From Melitaea cinxia (taxonomy: Eukaryota; Arthropoda; Insecta; Lepidoptera; Nymphalidae): a DNA stretch of 64,000 bases. Made by a program: the position numbers and the translations under genes. Of this stretch, positions 36,326-46,010 are shown in pieces. Every line of letters begins with the position of its first letter. Positions within the stretch are counted from its first letter, which is position 1. The stretch covers positions 2,104,001 through 2,168,000 of the forward strand of contig NC_059423.1 of assembly GCF_905220565.1 (NCBI RefSeq), written 5' to 3'. The notes beneath the pieces are model-generated. The model was given only the letters and a program-made list of their open reading frames with translations, was not told the origin of the DNA and did not search any database.

Positions 36326-36449
36326 ATCATATCAAAAATTGACCGCTCCAGCGGGGGTTCGAACCCGCGTCTCCGACTGACCGTGTCGGCGCTCTAGCCA
36401 ATTAAGCTATGGAACGATATACCCGCTAGAGCGAAATTTTTGATATGAT
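36326..36449 (-). repeat. tRNA-like sequence enclosed by an inverted repeat
   Basis: The two ends are inverted copies: 36326-36355 against 36422-36449. Fifteen outer bases (atcatatcaaaaatt) are perfectly mirrored, followed by an 11-bp block with one mismatch after a 2-nt length difference. The tRNA-like fold lies between, and its 3' T-stem and acceptor strands form part of the left arm. The same strand can therefore pair either within a cloverleaf or with the outer arm. This looks like a small palindromic element that carries, or arose from, a tRNA. Confidence 0.7.
36343..36416 (-). tRNA. tRNA-like cloverleaf, probable tRNA pseudogene or tRNA-derived repeat
   Basis: On the reverse strand there is an A box (tagcttaattgg) and a B box (ggttcgaaccc). 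A cloverleaf can be drawn: acceptor CGTTCCA/TGGAGCG (one G-T pair), D stem GCTT/GAGC, anticodon stem CCGAC/GTCGG (perfect), T stem GCGGG/CCCGC (perfect). Against a functional tRNA: the anticodon loop ACGGTCA has C where U33 is nearly invariant (nominal anticodon GGT, threonine), and the T loop has 8 nt (TTCGAACC) instead of 7. It is embedded in an inverted repeat, so a mobile or decayed copy is more likely than a working gene. Confidence 0.5.
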
Positions 36450-36455
36450 GATTTT

Positions 36456-36811
36456 TATTTTCGGTTTAAGCGAACTGTATATTAGTTAGAGTTCTGTATA
36501 ATTTTTAATAGACAAGACCATACTTAAAATCTGTCATCAAATAAATTTTAGCAAGAACTTCTTTAGACTTAAGGAAGAAATAATATTTTGATCACAACCC
36601 CCCCCAAAAGGAAAAATATTAATAATTACATTTTAATTTTTTAGTATTTATTAATAAAGTAAACTTTATTCTTATATCATAACTAAGTGACCTGGTATCA
36701 CTCAGGCCTATTAAAATTTTAATCGCCTTGTCATTGCAAATTAGAAAAAATTATTTCCCAGTGGAAGAGTCCATACTTTCTTACCGTACCTTCTTCACAG
36801 AAACTTAAAAA
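36456..36811. other. Presumed 3' flank / 3' UTR of the zinc-finger gene
   Basis: A reverse-strand AATAAA lies at about 36650, 160 bp past the stop. A C-rich run occurs near 36600. Confidence 0.45.
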
Positions 36812-39800
36812 CTACTTTGTAACTGGCATTTTATCACAATTCTCCGCCAATGTATCGATCAAAGATGGTATTGGCACTCTTAATGACTCTATTTTGGCCT
36901 CACTAACAATCGTCACATTTTTCTTTATATCACTGTGGTACCTCTTAACATGGTTATCAAGTAAGGATTTCCGTACAGACGTATAAGAACAATATGAACA
37001 TTTAAACGGCTTATTTCCGGTATGGATAGTCTCATGACACAGTAGACTTTCCTTTCTGGACGCTTTATAGTCACAGTAACTGCATTTCAGACCGTTACCC
37101 AAATGCTGGGTCGTAAAATGCTTCTGCAATTCGTATTTATGCCTACAGGAGTAGGAACATATCGTGCATTTGTACGCGTAGTGGCACTTTTGGTGCATAA
37201 CAAACTGACATTTGAAGTTTGTCGTAAAACTGCATATGCTACAGTATAGTGACTTGTCTGACTGACTCCTTTTATTATGCAGCGCAATTTGATCTTTAGT
37301 TTTCGTCGAAAAATCACAGTTAACACATTTGTACGGACGGTTCTGTGTTCCAGTGTGGTGTCTCTGAAAGTGCCTTTGTACAGCTGCTTTGAACTTCGAC
37401 GTGTAACTACACATATGGCATAGAAATGGCCTTTCTTTATCTTCAGATTCCAGAACTTGGATGCTATTCCAATCCACGCAATTCGGGTCTAGCGTATATT
37501 GATTGTCATGTTTCTCTAGATGCTCCTTAGATACATAATCAGATTTCTCTTGTACGTGTTCCTGGATTTCCGTTGGTGTATGTATATTGTCGTTCGCCTT
37601 ATGGACAGTTCCTGAACCATATATTTTGTTGTAATGCGACACTTTATGGTATTTACTCTCGCACATATACATAGTCTCGAAGTCACAGTAGTCACATTTT
37701 AGTGGGGCTTCCTGCTTGCTACGTTGCTTGTGTATATTCAATCTCCATCTGACCATGGTTGAAAAATCACAGAAATCGCATTTATTAGCTTTTTCTGTTA
37801 TTTCATTGTGTATTTTAGCCAGATGTCTAGTTATGTGCCCTTCGAATTTCGTCACGAATGGACACTTATCGCACTTGTAGAAAACACCTTCGTTATGAAT
37901 TTTGCTGTGCTTTAAGTAATTGTGTCTGTAGGCTGTTGCATAATCGCAGTGCGGGCATTTGAACTGTTTCTCTTGCTTATGTTTTCGTTTGTGTGCGTTT
38001 AAGTTCCATTTGAAGTATGAAGTGTAGTCACATTGGTCACATTTGTGGACTGGTAGGGACTTTTTATCATCGTTTGACAAAGCGTCCTCCTTCGACTGAT
38101 GTTTGATCATGATGTGCCTCTGCAAAGAGGTAGGATATTTAGTCGTATAATTGCAAAGTTGGCAAGTAAACGGTTTCGAATCCTTGTGACCTGCCATGTG
38201 TAAATCAAGACAGTTCTTGTAAACTGTTGTATAGTCGCACTCTTCGCATTTTAGTGTTTTAGAAATTTTACGTTTTTTAATTTGTTTTCGTTTGCTCTTG
38301 CTGCTGAAACAAATAAACATTGTATTAATAACAATTTCAATTTTGTATGACTAAATTTTATTTGATTTATTGATTTACTATCTGTGCCCGCGACTTCAAC
38401 TTCAACAGAAAAGTTATTGTTCAATCAAGTTAATATTTCATAACTCTGCGAACTGAACAATAACTTTTCTGTTAACTTCAATTTAACAGAAAAATTATTG
38501 TTCAGTTCGCAGAGTTATGAAATAAATAAATTTCTAAAATAAAAGTAGCCTAAGTTACTCCTTATGACATCAGCATCAGTGAAGGTCCCGTCAAAATAAG
38601 TCCAGCCGTTTCAGAGATTAGCCGGAACAAACAGACAGACACACAGACAAAAATTGTAAAAAATGTCATTTTGGTATATGTGCCGTGTATACATCCATAC
38701 GCATTTAGTAAAAAGCGGTTATTTTAATATTACAAACAGATACTCCAATTTTATTTAATTGTATAGATGTATAGATTGTAGTACCTATAGACTATTTGCG
38801 TTAAGCAAGTAATGACTGTGTACTCCTGGCTCACGATAACTGGCCAATTTGAACACGTTCTAATTAAGTACGAATAAATATTGTCAAGGGTCCGGGAGTA
38901 AACTAAATGACAGCGATGGTCACTATTTTTTAACATGAACAGACTATAAACTAAACATCTTTGTTAACATTTACGTCAATACATAAATTCGTACATGTGC
39001 AAAAAAGGGAGAAATGCATCGTTGATTTACTTATTTCATTAGTGGAGGCATGTCTCTTTCTCTTGGAGCAGTCGGTTAAGGATTATATATATAAACATTA
39101 TAAAACAAAAGGGTGATAATATCTGGTTTGTCTAAATATTTTCACAATAAATAATTAACTTATGGGTGTTTCCTGTCTAATTTCCTGTGAGATTAATGGA
39201 AGTGCAAAAAGAATAATATGGGATACAATGACACTGTACTGAAGCCAAGTCATGACCAGGGTCCAAGCAATTGGATCAAAATATCAACAAATAGTCTGTA
39301 TTTTTGTATGTGTAATTAAGGGCATTGATCTTGAGTGTTCGGTGATGAGAGTGAGGATCGACGTGCGTATCGTGCACGAGTGGCAAAATAAAGGCAAAGC
39401 AAGTTTTTTTTTTTGTTGCATTTAAAATCTTTTCGGTTCTAGTTATGAGGGAAAAATTATTAAAATGAAAGTGTAATAATAAAATTAAATAGTTTTATTA
39501 ATTATGATACATTAGATTAGTAATTTCACGGTGACAAATAAATCAATTAATAAAAAAGTGTTTAACATATACACACAATCGTCTGTTCCTAAGGTAGGCC
39601 AGGTGAAATTTTTTTTTTTTTTTTGACGTGACAACGTCTAATAAATCAATGAACGCCGGCTGCATGCACGAAAAAGTATGACTCATTGTCTAGTTACGTT
39701 CAATAGCCCGTTACGCTCATTGTACGCTTGCGCCGTATCTATCTCTTCCACTCGATTGGCCTATGCGTCCGAGGAGAAGTTTTGTTATGACGTTGTCACG

Positions 39801-42800
39801 TTAAACTACCAACTTTACAGACAACCAATTTTTACTATAATAAATATACATATTTAAATTGAATATATATTACATTCTGCCAGACCTGAAAGGGCCAAAC
39901 TGAATAAACTGGACTAGTCAATAGCGTCCATAAAGTCATTAACGCTACTCGTACTGGCGTTAGACATCTCGATATTATCATCTCCATCAGTAAAATCATC
40001 ACTATTTTCTGAATCATTGTCAATGTGTACAACGAAGTCCTCTGTCAGCATATCGATTGCAGGATCGCTTTTTTTGTATTCATCTTCTATACTTTTAATT
40101 CTTAAACAATACTGACTCCAGTCGCTTGCATTAAACTGACCAGTTTTCTCCTTAATAATCTCAGTGACATCTTTAGCATCCCAATTAACATTTTTGCTTG
40201 ATAGATAGCCCTTAATTTCACTCCAAACCATTTCGATCGGATTGAGATCTGGATGATACGGAGGCAGTCGAAGCACGGTATGATTTTTTTCAGCTAATAT
40301 CCTATCTACAGTATATGTTGTGTATTTATCTTTGTGACTTTTAATTATGCTGTACAACTCCGGTTTTAACATATCAACGGTATAGCTCAGACCTTTTTCA
40401 GTTAACCAGGCTTGCATTTCGAGTTTTTTAGAAGTAGCAATTGGAGCTGGATTATATTGAACGTTATGGTACGAAGCATTATCAAAAACCACGACAGAAT
40501 TATTTGGCAGATTTGGTAGAAACTGTGTATTTAGCCATTTTTCATATATTTCATGTTTTATAGTATCGTGATTATCTGTTTTAAACGTTAGAAGTGCATT
40601 TGGAATAAAGCCCGCTTCAGACCCAGCATGAATAATAATCAACTGCTGTCCTTTTGATATAGGTCTTTTCAGACCTTTAACTGTACCATCTGAAAAGGCT
40701 TTAGGATTCGAATGATATGAATCTATAAACAATTCGTCGGTATACACTATAGGCCTTCCTTCTTGTCTGTACTGACATATTTGCTGTAAGTATTCAATCC
40801 TTTTTGCGCGGACGTTGCACGTTTCTAGCAGAGCTCGTTTGTTTGATTCCGTCTTTTTAGATTTAAAACCTAAACTCCTAATTATCCTTCTCAAGCTTCG
40901 TTCCGATCCTAAATAATTGATATCGTTTTGTAATATCTTTCGCAGTTTTCCAATTGACGGCAATTCTTTTTGAGTGATATGAAAATGATGTATGCATCTT
41001 TTGATCACGCCCTGATCAAAAGTATCAATATCTGTCATAGGTTTCATTCGGGGTCGCTTTTTTCCCGGTGTTTTGAATACAGAGAGTGAATCAGAACTAC
41101 TGCTTTCTTTAGAAATCCTCCTAACAGTCGCGACACACGTGTTCGTGGCCATTGCCGTTCTTTTCTGAACTTGTTTTACATTTGATATACCCTCCTTAGC
41201 TTCCTTTTCCATAAAACGATATATATCGTAAACCATTTTTTTGGCTTGACCGTTTAAAATGGTGCGTTGTCTTGGCATTTTGTACCTAAAAAGATTAAAT
41301 AAATATGTAAAGCGCAAAAGATATCCAAATTGCTAATGCTTTGGCACCTTATTGCATTAATTTCCGTTTGAAGTCTTGCAAAACCAAAAAATAAATTAAC
41401 CCAAAACACGATTTGTTTTTTTACTGTAAATAATCCAATTAAGTCACGGATTTTTAAATAATTTCTATATTACCAATAGTATTAGATAGAAATTTTTAAA
41501 TAAAATATTATTTTCTAAAGAATAATATTGTGTTTCTATATTTACATATTATGTGTTGTTATATTAAAAATTATTTATAATTAACTAAAAAAAAACATTT
41601 ACATGTAACATAAGAAATACATTCAAATAAAATATTTAACTTACCAATAAATATAAACAGTCAACTATAATTTTAAAATAAATAATAAAATAAAATGTAG
41701 GCAATGATTTTGGACGGTTATGTACTCGTAGTCGAAATTCACTGTACACGTATGAAAACAGTTTTAACGAGGTTAATGATTCGTTAATTCATTGATTGTT
41801 CCCCATATTTTTGTATTTTCATTTAGTTTAATTATTTTTATTCTATGTGTAGTATGTGAGAGCGAGAAATCATATATATTAATAAGATGTGTTTAAAAAA
41901 AAAACCTCACAATTACTCCACATAAATTATATATCATTTTATAGATAATTGCATGCTATACCGTCATCAACAACTAAAAAATTTGAATGAAAAAAAAATT
42001 AAATGATTAATCACAAAAGCTGCGAGAATGGCATTTCTTGTGGATTACTAGGTTAGCCAATTAATGTGAATCGGTATTAACATCATACCACCAAATCATA
42101 GCACAAATTCGTTTATGCGCAGGTCCCAAGGTCAGCGCTCAATATCTTAGCCATAAACTATGTAGCCATACAGTTTTAGCCTATAGACCCTAGCAACACC
42201 AGAAGCATCGCAAGCGCATTGCCGACCCTACTCCCGATCCTGTCCAACTCTCTACCTTAAGCACAGATGAACACAACACCGCTTGATAGCAGTATTATTT
42301 AGCTGTGATCTTCTGTAAGGTCGAGGCATAGATGAAGTAAAAAAAGTAGATAATGCGCGGCCTTTGTTGTTACTGAAGCCACAAAACTCGGCTCCTTCAA
42401 GTAAGCTCCTCACGCACCCATATGCATCAAACTACGCTCATTTTCGTTATTATCTCACGGGGCCTCGTACAGTAACTTTGCCTATAACATGCCGTTCTTT
42501 TGTAATTAAATGGTGGGTAAAGCTTTAGATTAGGTAAAACCGAATTTCGGGACCGTGGGGGGGAAGGGGGGGAGAGGGTGGGGAACGCTACCCCTGGTAC
42601 CACTGTCACACCTCAGAACCCCATGGTTATGGAGATATCCATGGTTAAAGTTTTGAGGTTAGAAGAAGAATTTCGAAAGTTAGAGGAACGCTTGGCTCCG
42701 GCGCTGCGGGAAGTGCAGCCCTTCTGCCCTTGCGTGCGAAAGCACGCTCACTCATGCTCCGCGCCTCTGCGGCACAAAAAAAAACACTCTAGGGGTAGGA

Positions 42801-45473
42801 CAGACCAAGACCAAGTGGACAGTGGGGTGCTCCGATTCGGTTTTGGGTATTTTTCGAATTTCTAAACCTATATTCTAGCACGCAATGTTACTAATTTTAT
42901 TAGGATATTATGTCTGACGCGTCATTTTGTTTAAAAGTGTCGATTTGTCACACAATTCAAACAGTACGAGCTCAAAGGTATTATAATAGCTTTAAATTCT
43001 TCTTCTAACCTCAAAACTTTAACCATGGATATCTCAATAACCATGGGGTTTTGAGGTGTGACAGTGTTACCTTGTATAGATTCCCCTACATCCTCCACCC
43101 TCCACACCCAAAAACCCCATAATTCGGTTTTTCTAATTCGGTTTTACCTAGTCTAGATCTTAGCCAAATGGTGCAAAAACAATACCAAAGTGAACAAACA
43201 GTCTGAAGACATATCGTTTCACACGTAAGTACATACAAAACTTTATATTTTTTGTTATTCCAAAATAATATTGAGGTTATTCGGAACTTATAATTTCCAT
43301 GCCCCGAAATGTCGTACCGAGGGAGTGTTACCAGTAATTCTTATTTCCATTAGCCCAAAATGCGGGTAAGTAAATTGTAGGCAATCATAGAAAAATAATT
43401 AAGTAGAAAGTGGACATCATTATTGTGTTTTTTTATCGTGTGATTTTATGTTTTACCTAAATTGAAGTCAATATGAATTTTTAACTCGTTTGTGTCTGTT
43501 TAAATTTGTGAATTAACTACTCATAGTTTACTACTAAATATCATGATTTTAGGTTTCCAACAAATATTTTAATAGGAGATAGATAAAATAGGTAGCTGCT
43601 GTACGACTGAGCCGAAATGAACTACAACGACAGCCATCCTCGTCTAATGTGGTTTGTTCAAACCATTTTGATAAAGCTGCCATGTACGGTACAAAACGTG
43701 GACTTCGCAGAGTACCATCACGTATATACTACTAATTACTACTACGTATTTTAATGTTGTATTTTTTGTTCTAGGACCTACCGGATGATTCTAAAATCAG
43801 TCGTTAACCAAGATTCAATCTTTGATACACCTAGAAAACATAAACTAAGAGAAAAGTAATAAAAAAAACAGGAACTTTATTTTTAAAAAAAATATAAAAA
43901 AATTAAATCATTACAGCAAAGAGTTATACGTCTTTAAAACTTGCCCTTCAGAGGAATCATCAGTTACTTAAAAACGTAATTTTCTTTGACACAGATTTAT
44001 ATAATTCATTAAATCAAAACATGGCTGCAATAGATTTATTTAACAATTTGAAGCGAAAAAAGGAGTAAATATATTTAAAACTATAAACAGATTTTTATTT
44101 TCGCATACCCATTTTAACTATATTAAATTAATTGTGTTTAATAAAATTTTCAGGGACTTTTTTTAAAAAGTGTCAACACTTCACTCACTCACACATATTT
44201 AAAAAAGTGGCATCATTTTTTTGTTCTAAGTGCGTTATCTATTTTTTTTTACTTGATCTATGGGTCGAGGTACTACCCCAGTTGCGCTGCTCCAGACTTT
44301 GAACCGGATACTTCCTGCTCTGCCCTACCTCAATACTTTTATATTATTATTAATGAATTACTTATATTGTGTGAGTCCACACAGGAATACGACACCACTT
44401 GAGAGGCAGTGTTATTTAACTGGTTTTATTATCATCTGCTCATATGTAAGCTATATCTTTGGACAGTATAAGGTTTTATCATACTTTAATACCCAATAAA
44501 ATTAATTGCATCCTATAAACTACCCATTGTTGGGCAAAGGCCTCTATCTAGAGAAACAAATCCTAAACAAGAATCGGTAAACGCTGCATCTTTTGAATGA
44601 CATAATTTTACATTTAGTTTTACATTCTAATTCAGAATTATTGTATAATTCAACAATCTATACTATATAATATTATAAAGCTGAAGAGTTTGTTTGTTTG
44701 TTTGCGCTAGTCTCAGGAACTACTGGTCCGATTTGAAAAATTCTTTCAGTGTTCAATTATATTTATCGAGGAAGGTTATAGGCTTTATAATATTTTAGTA
44801 TCCCTTTTTTCTTAAATTAACGTGGGTGAAACTGCGGGGCACATCTAGTGTTGTATAATTTATAAACTTTTGCTTATTTTAAGAAAACACTCTTTTATTC
44901 CAGGATTTTAAAGTATTACATTGGTCTGCTGTTACCTGTAACAGGCATTTAGCAGTCTATCTTAGGATCAGACAACCATGTGTAACTACTGTTCAAAACA
45001 TTAATTTAATTAATTACACACATATGTGTATATGTATACACACATAGATATGCACACATCCTCCTCCTTATCCTGTACTATTTTATTTTTTATTTTTTAA
45101 TTATGTCTAATTTAAACAGGGCCACACAACAACTTAACATTTAAAAAAAAAACAAAATTTGTACAACCAGGATAGTTATGAGGTAACACATATAAAAAAA
45201 AGTATAATCAAAACCAACTTCTCCTTTTTTAGAAGTTGTTTAACGCTCCTTTTAAGCCTTTGATTACCGAGTGAACGAACTCGTTAGAGGTGCCCATATA
45301 TGTAACTAGTCTTACCGTAGACGTTTCTTCTCTGGAACAGTATCGTATTCACTATTTTCTTCCTCAACTTCAACTTTGACCCAGACACTCGCAAACATAT
45401 TCATCATGTCCGTCTCCTGTTCCTCCGATTGAGCCATGCCAGTATCCTCAACTTTAGGTTCTTGATCGCCCAT
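36812..45473 (-). CDS. C2H2 zinc-finger protein, 13 fingers, two coding exons
   Basis: Proposed CDS is complement(join(36812..38303,45316..45473)), 1650 nt, 549 aa. Exon 1 (158 nt) encodes an acidic N-terminus starting MGDQEPKVEDTGMAQ and ends CTACG|GTAAGA in phase 2. The large exon opens after a pyrimidine-rich acceptor (TTTGTTTCAG|C at 38303) and supplies the missing base, so the junction reads ...KKRLR-SKSKRKQIKKRK, a basic NLS-like run. Thirteen C2H2 units follow from about residue 72 to 523, mostly of the C-x2-C-[DNS]-Y/F-[TS]-[TSA] type. Fingers 6 and 9 have Ser in place of the last His (HKQRS, HNKRS). A linker at about 285-350 separates the clusters. Probably a nuclear DNA-binding regulator; the target and orthologue were not recognised. 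An acceptor (TTTTCAG) seven bases before the ATG suggests a 5' UTR exon further upstream. A reverse-strand AATAAA lies near 36650. The 7-kb intron contains a DDE transposase in the same orientation. An unseen small exon within it cannot be excluded. Confidence 0.8.
38378..38767 (-). mobile_element. Helitron-like element with an internal palindrome, in the zinc-finger intron
   Basis: Reverse strand A|TCTATAC ... ; the CTAG terminus is mutated to ATAG (plus-strand CTAT at 38378). Body matches 20235-20512. Confidence 0.6.
38435..38523. repeat. 41-bp inverted repeat
   Basis: Arms 38435-38475 and 38483-38523 are inverted with one mismatch around a 7-nt loop (cttcaat). The arm sequence occurs once in other family members, so this is an inverted duplication. 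Confidence 0.9.
38770..39620. other. Intron sequence, nothing recognised
   Basis: No exon or recognised repeat; T-rich runs at 39405 and 39610. Confidence 0.4.
39625..39804. repeat. Candidate MITE with ACGTGACAACGTC ends
   Basis: gacgtgacaacgtc at 39625 and its inverted counterpart tgacgttgtcacgttaa ending at 39804 bracket a GC-richer 180-bp segment (ccggctgcatgcacg, cgcttgcgccgtatc). It lies about 110 bp beyond the transposase stop codon. Confidence 0.55.
39914..41278 (-). CDS. IS630/Tc1/mariner-superfamily DDE transposase, intact ORF
   Basis: The ORF encodes 454 aa from MPRQRTILNG; an in-frame ATG 13 codons upstream lies before a likely splice acceptor and is not preferred. Residues 1-60 and 100-150 look like helix-turn-helix DNA-binding regions (SERSLRRIIRSLGFKSKK). 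The catalytic core shows IVYTDELFID (D181), VVVFDNASYHN (D266) and PYHPDLNPIEMVW (E349). The NPIE signature is diagnostic for the superfamily. The last two acidic residues are separated by 82 residues rather than the 34-39 usual for Tc1/mariner, so this belongs to a long-spacer group; a DD82E family called Sailor has been described, as far as I recall. The C-terminus is acidic (DSENSDDFTDGDD). No frameshift or stop interrupts it. Terminal inverted repeats and a TA duplication could not be located. It sits in the intron of the zinc-finger gene, same strand. It may be a recent insertion or a captured host gene. Confidence 0.88.
   Translation of the reverse strand: MPRQRTILNGQAKKMVYDIYRFMEKEAKEGISNVKQVQKRTAMATNTCVATVRRISKESSSSDSLSVFKTPGKKRPRMKPMTDIDTFDQGVIKRCIHHFHITQKELPSIGKLRKILQNDINYLGSERSLRRIIRSLGFKSKKTESNKRALLETCNVRAKRIEYLQQICQYRQEGRPIVYTDELFIDSYHSNPKAFSDGTVKGLKRPISKGQQLIIIHAGSEAGFIPNALLTFKTDNHDTIKHEIYEKWLNTQFLPNLPNNSVVVFDNASYHNVQYNPAPIATSKKLEMQAWLTEKGLSYTVDMLKPELYSIIKSHKDKYTTYTVDRILAEKNHTVLRLPPYHPDLNPIEMVWSEIKGYLSSKNVNWDAKDVTEIIKEKTGQFNASDWSQYCLRIKSIEDEYKKSDPAIDMLTEDFVVHIDNDSENSDDFTDGDDNIEMSNASTSSVNDFMDAID
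41279..42150. other. Intron sequence upstream of the transposase
   Basis: On the reverse strand 'tttaatctttttag' is a good acceptor ending at 41286, seven bases before the transposase ATG. No terminal repeat was identified. Confidence 0.45.
42160..42325 (-). repeat. SINE-A antisense fragment
   Basis: 'cagaagcatcgcaagcgcat' to 'gtgatcttctgtaaggtcga'. Confidence 0.6.
42526..43160. mobile_element. Foldback (long inverted repeat) element, copy 1
   Basis: Left arm ~42526-42672, right arm ~42994-43160. The inner 75 bp of each (cactgtcacacctcagaacc ... gttttgaggttagaagaaga) are about 95% inverted-identical, and the outer ends share 'ctaggtaaaaccgaatt' in reverse complement. The ~320-bp core contains 'cgcttggctccggcgctgcg' and 'acagtggggtgctccgattc'. 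No transposase. Confidence 0.75.
43161..44250. other. Intron sequence, nothing recognised
   Basis: No feature supported. Confidence 0.35.
44255..44425 (-). repeat. Decayed SINE-A fragments
   Basis: 'gtcgaggtactaccccagtt' to 'cttcctgctctgccctacct', and 'gaatacgacaccacttgaga'. Confidence 0.5.
44657..44848 (+). mobile_element. Helitron-like element, complete
   Basis: A|TCTATACTATATAATATTAT ... acatCTAG|T, 192 bp, exact A|T insertion context. It contains 'aggaactactggtccgattt', also found in the interrupted copy at 52340. Confidence 0.65.
45160..45245 (+). repeat. Family M end fragment
   Basis: 'ttatgaggtaacacatataa' to 'cttctccttttttagaagtt'. Confidence 0.45.
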
Positions 45474-45869
45474 TTTTATTCTGAAAATACAAATTAGGTA
45501 ATAATAGTTAAAAAGAAAACTAAGATGTTTGGCGTAACTTGGGGATCTGTCTAGCAGAGAACAGCAATAAGCTGAAGAGGGAGAGAAAGTTAAAAAATGT
45601 AATTAAATAAGTGTATTATTAATAACTATATATAATATAGTTGATTACTAATAAATTTAGTCATTGGAAACTGTTCTGGTGATGATTTTCCAAATGTGTG
45701 CTCTTTTTATAAAAATTATTATATACTGTTTGTTTCCATTAAAAATTAAATAAATAAATAAATAGCAAACAAAGTTAGAACTGATAAAAAAAATCCATAT
45801 ATACAGCGTGGGTAGTCCAAAAAATAAACAAATATACATTATTGTTACAACTTAGTCAAATTTAAATAG

Positions 45870-46010
45870 GACCACACATCAAACACCAGCTTTCAATTAA
45901 GAAAAGAATCAGCAAAATTGGTAACGACAGTAAAAATTATAAGGTAAGGTATATCAAAAAATACAATTCAATTGAGAACGTTCTCCTTTCTTTTAAGCCG
46001 GTTAAAAATA
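45870..46010 (+). repeat. Family M end fragment
   Basis: 'ccagctttcaattaagaaaa' to 'ttctcctttcttttaagccg gttaaaa'. Confidence 0.5.

Noticed and set aside
37087..37326. 79-codon - strand ORF.
   Set aside because: It lies wholly inside the zinc-finger exon in another frame.
39835..40032. 65-codon - strand ORF.
   Set aside because: It overlaps the 3' end of the transposase in another frame and has no domain.
42578..42865. 95-codon + strand ORF.
   Set aside because: It lies in the foldback element core; no domain, and the second copy of the element does not keep the frame.
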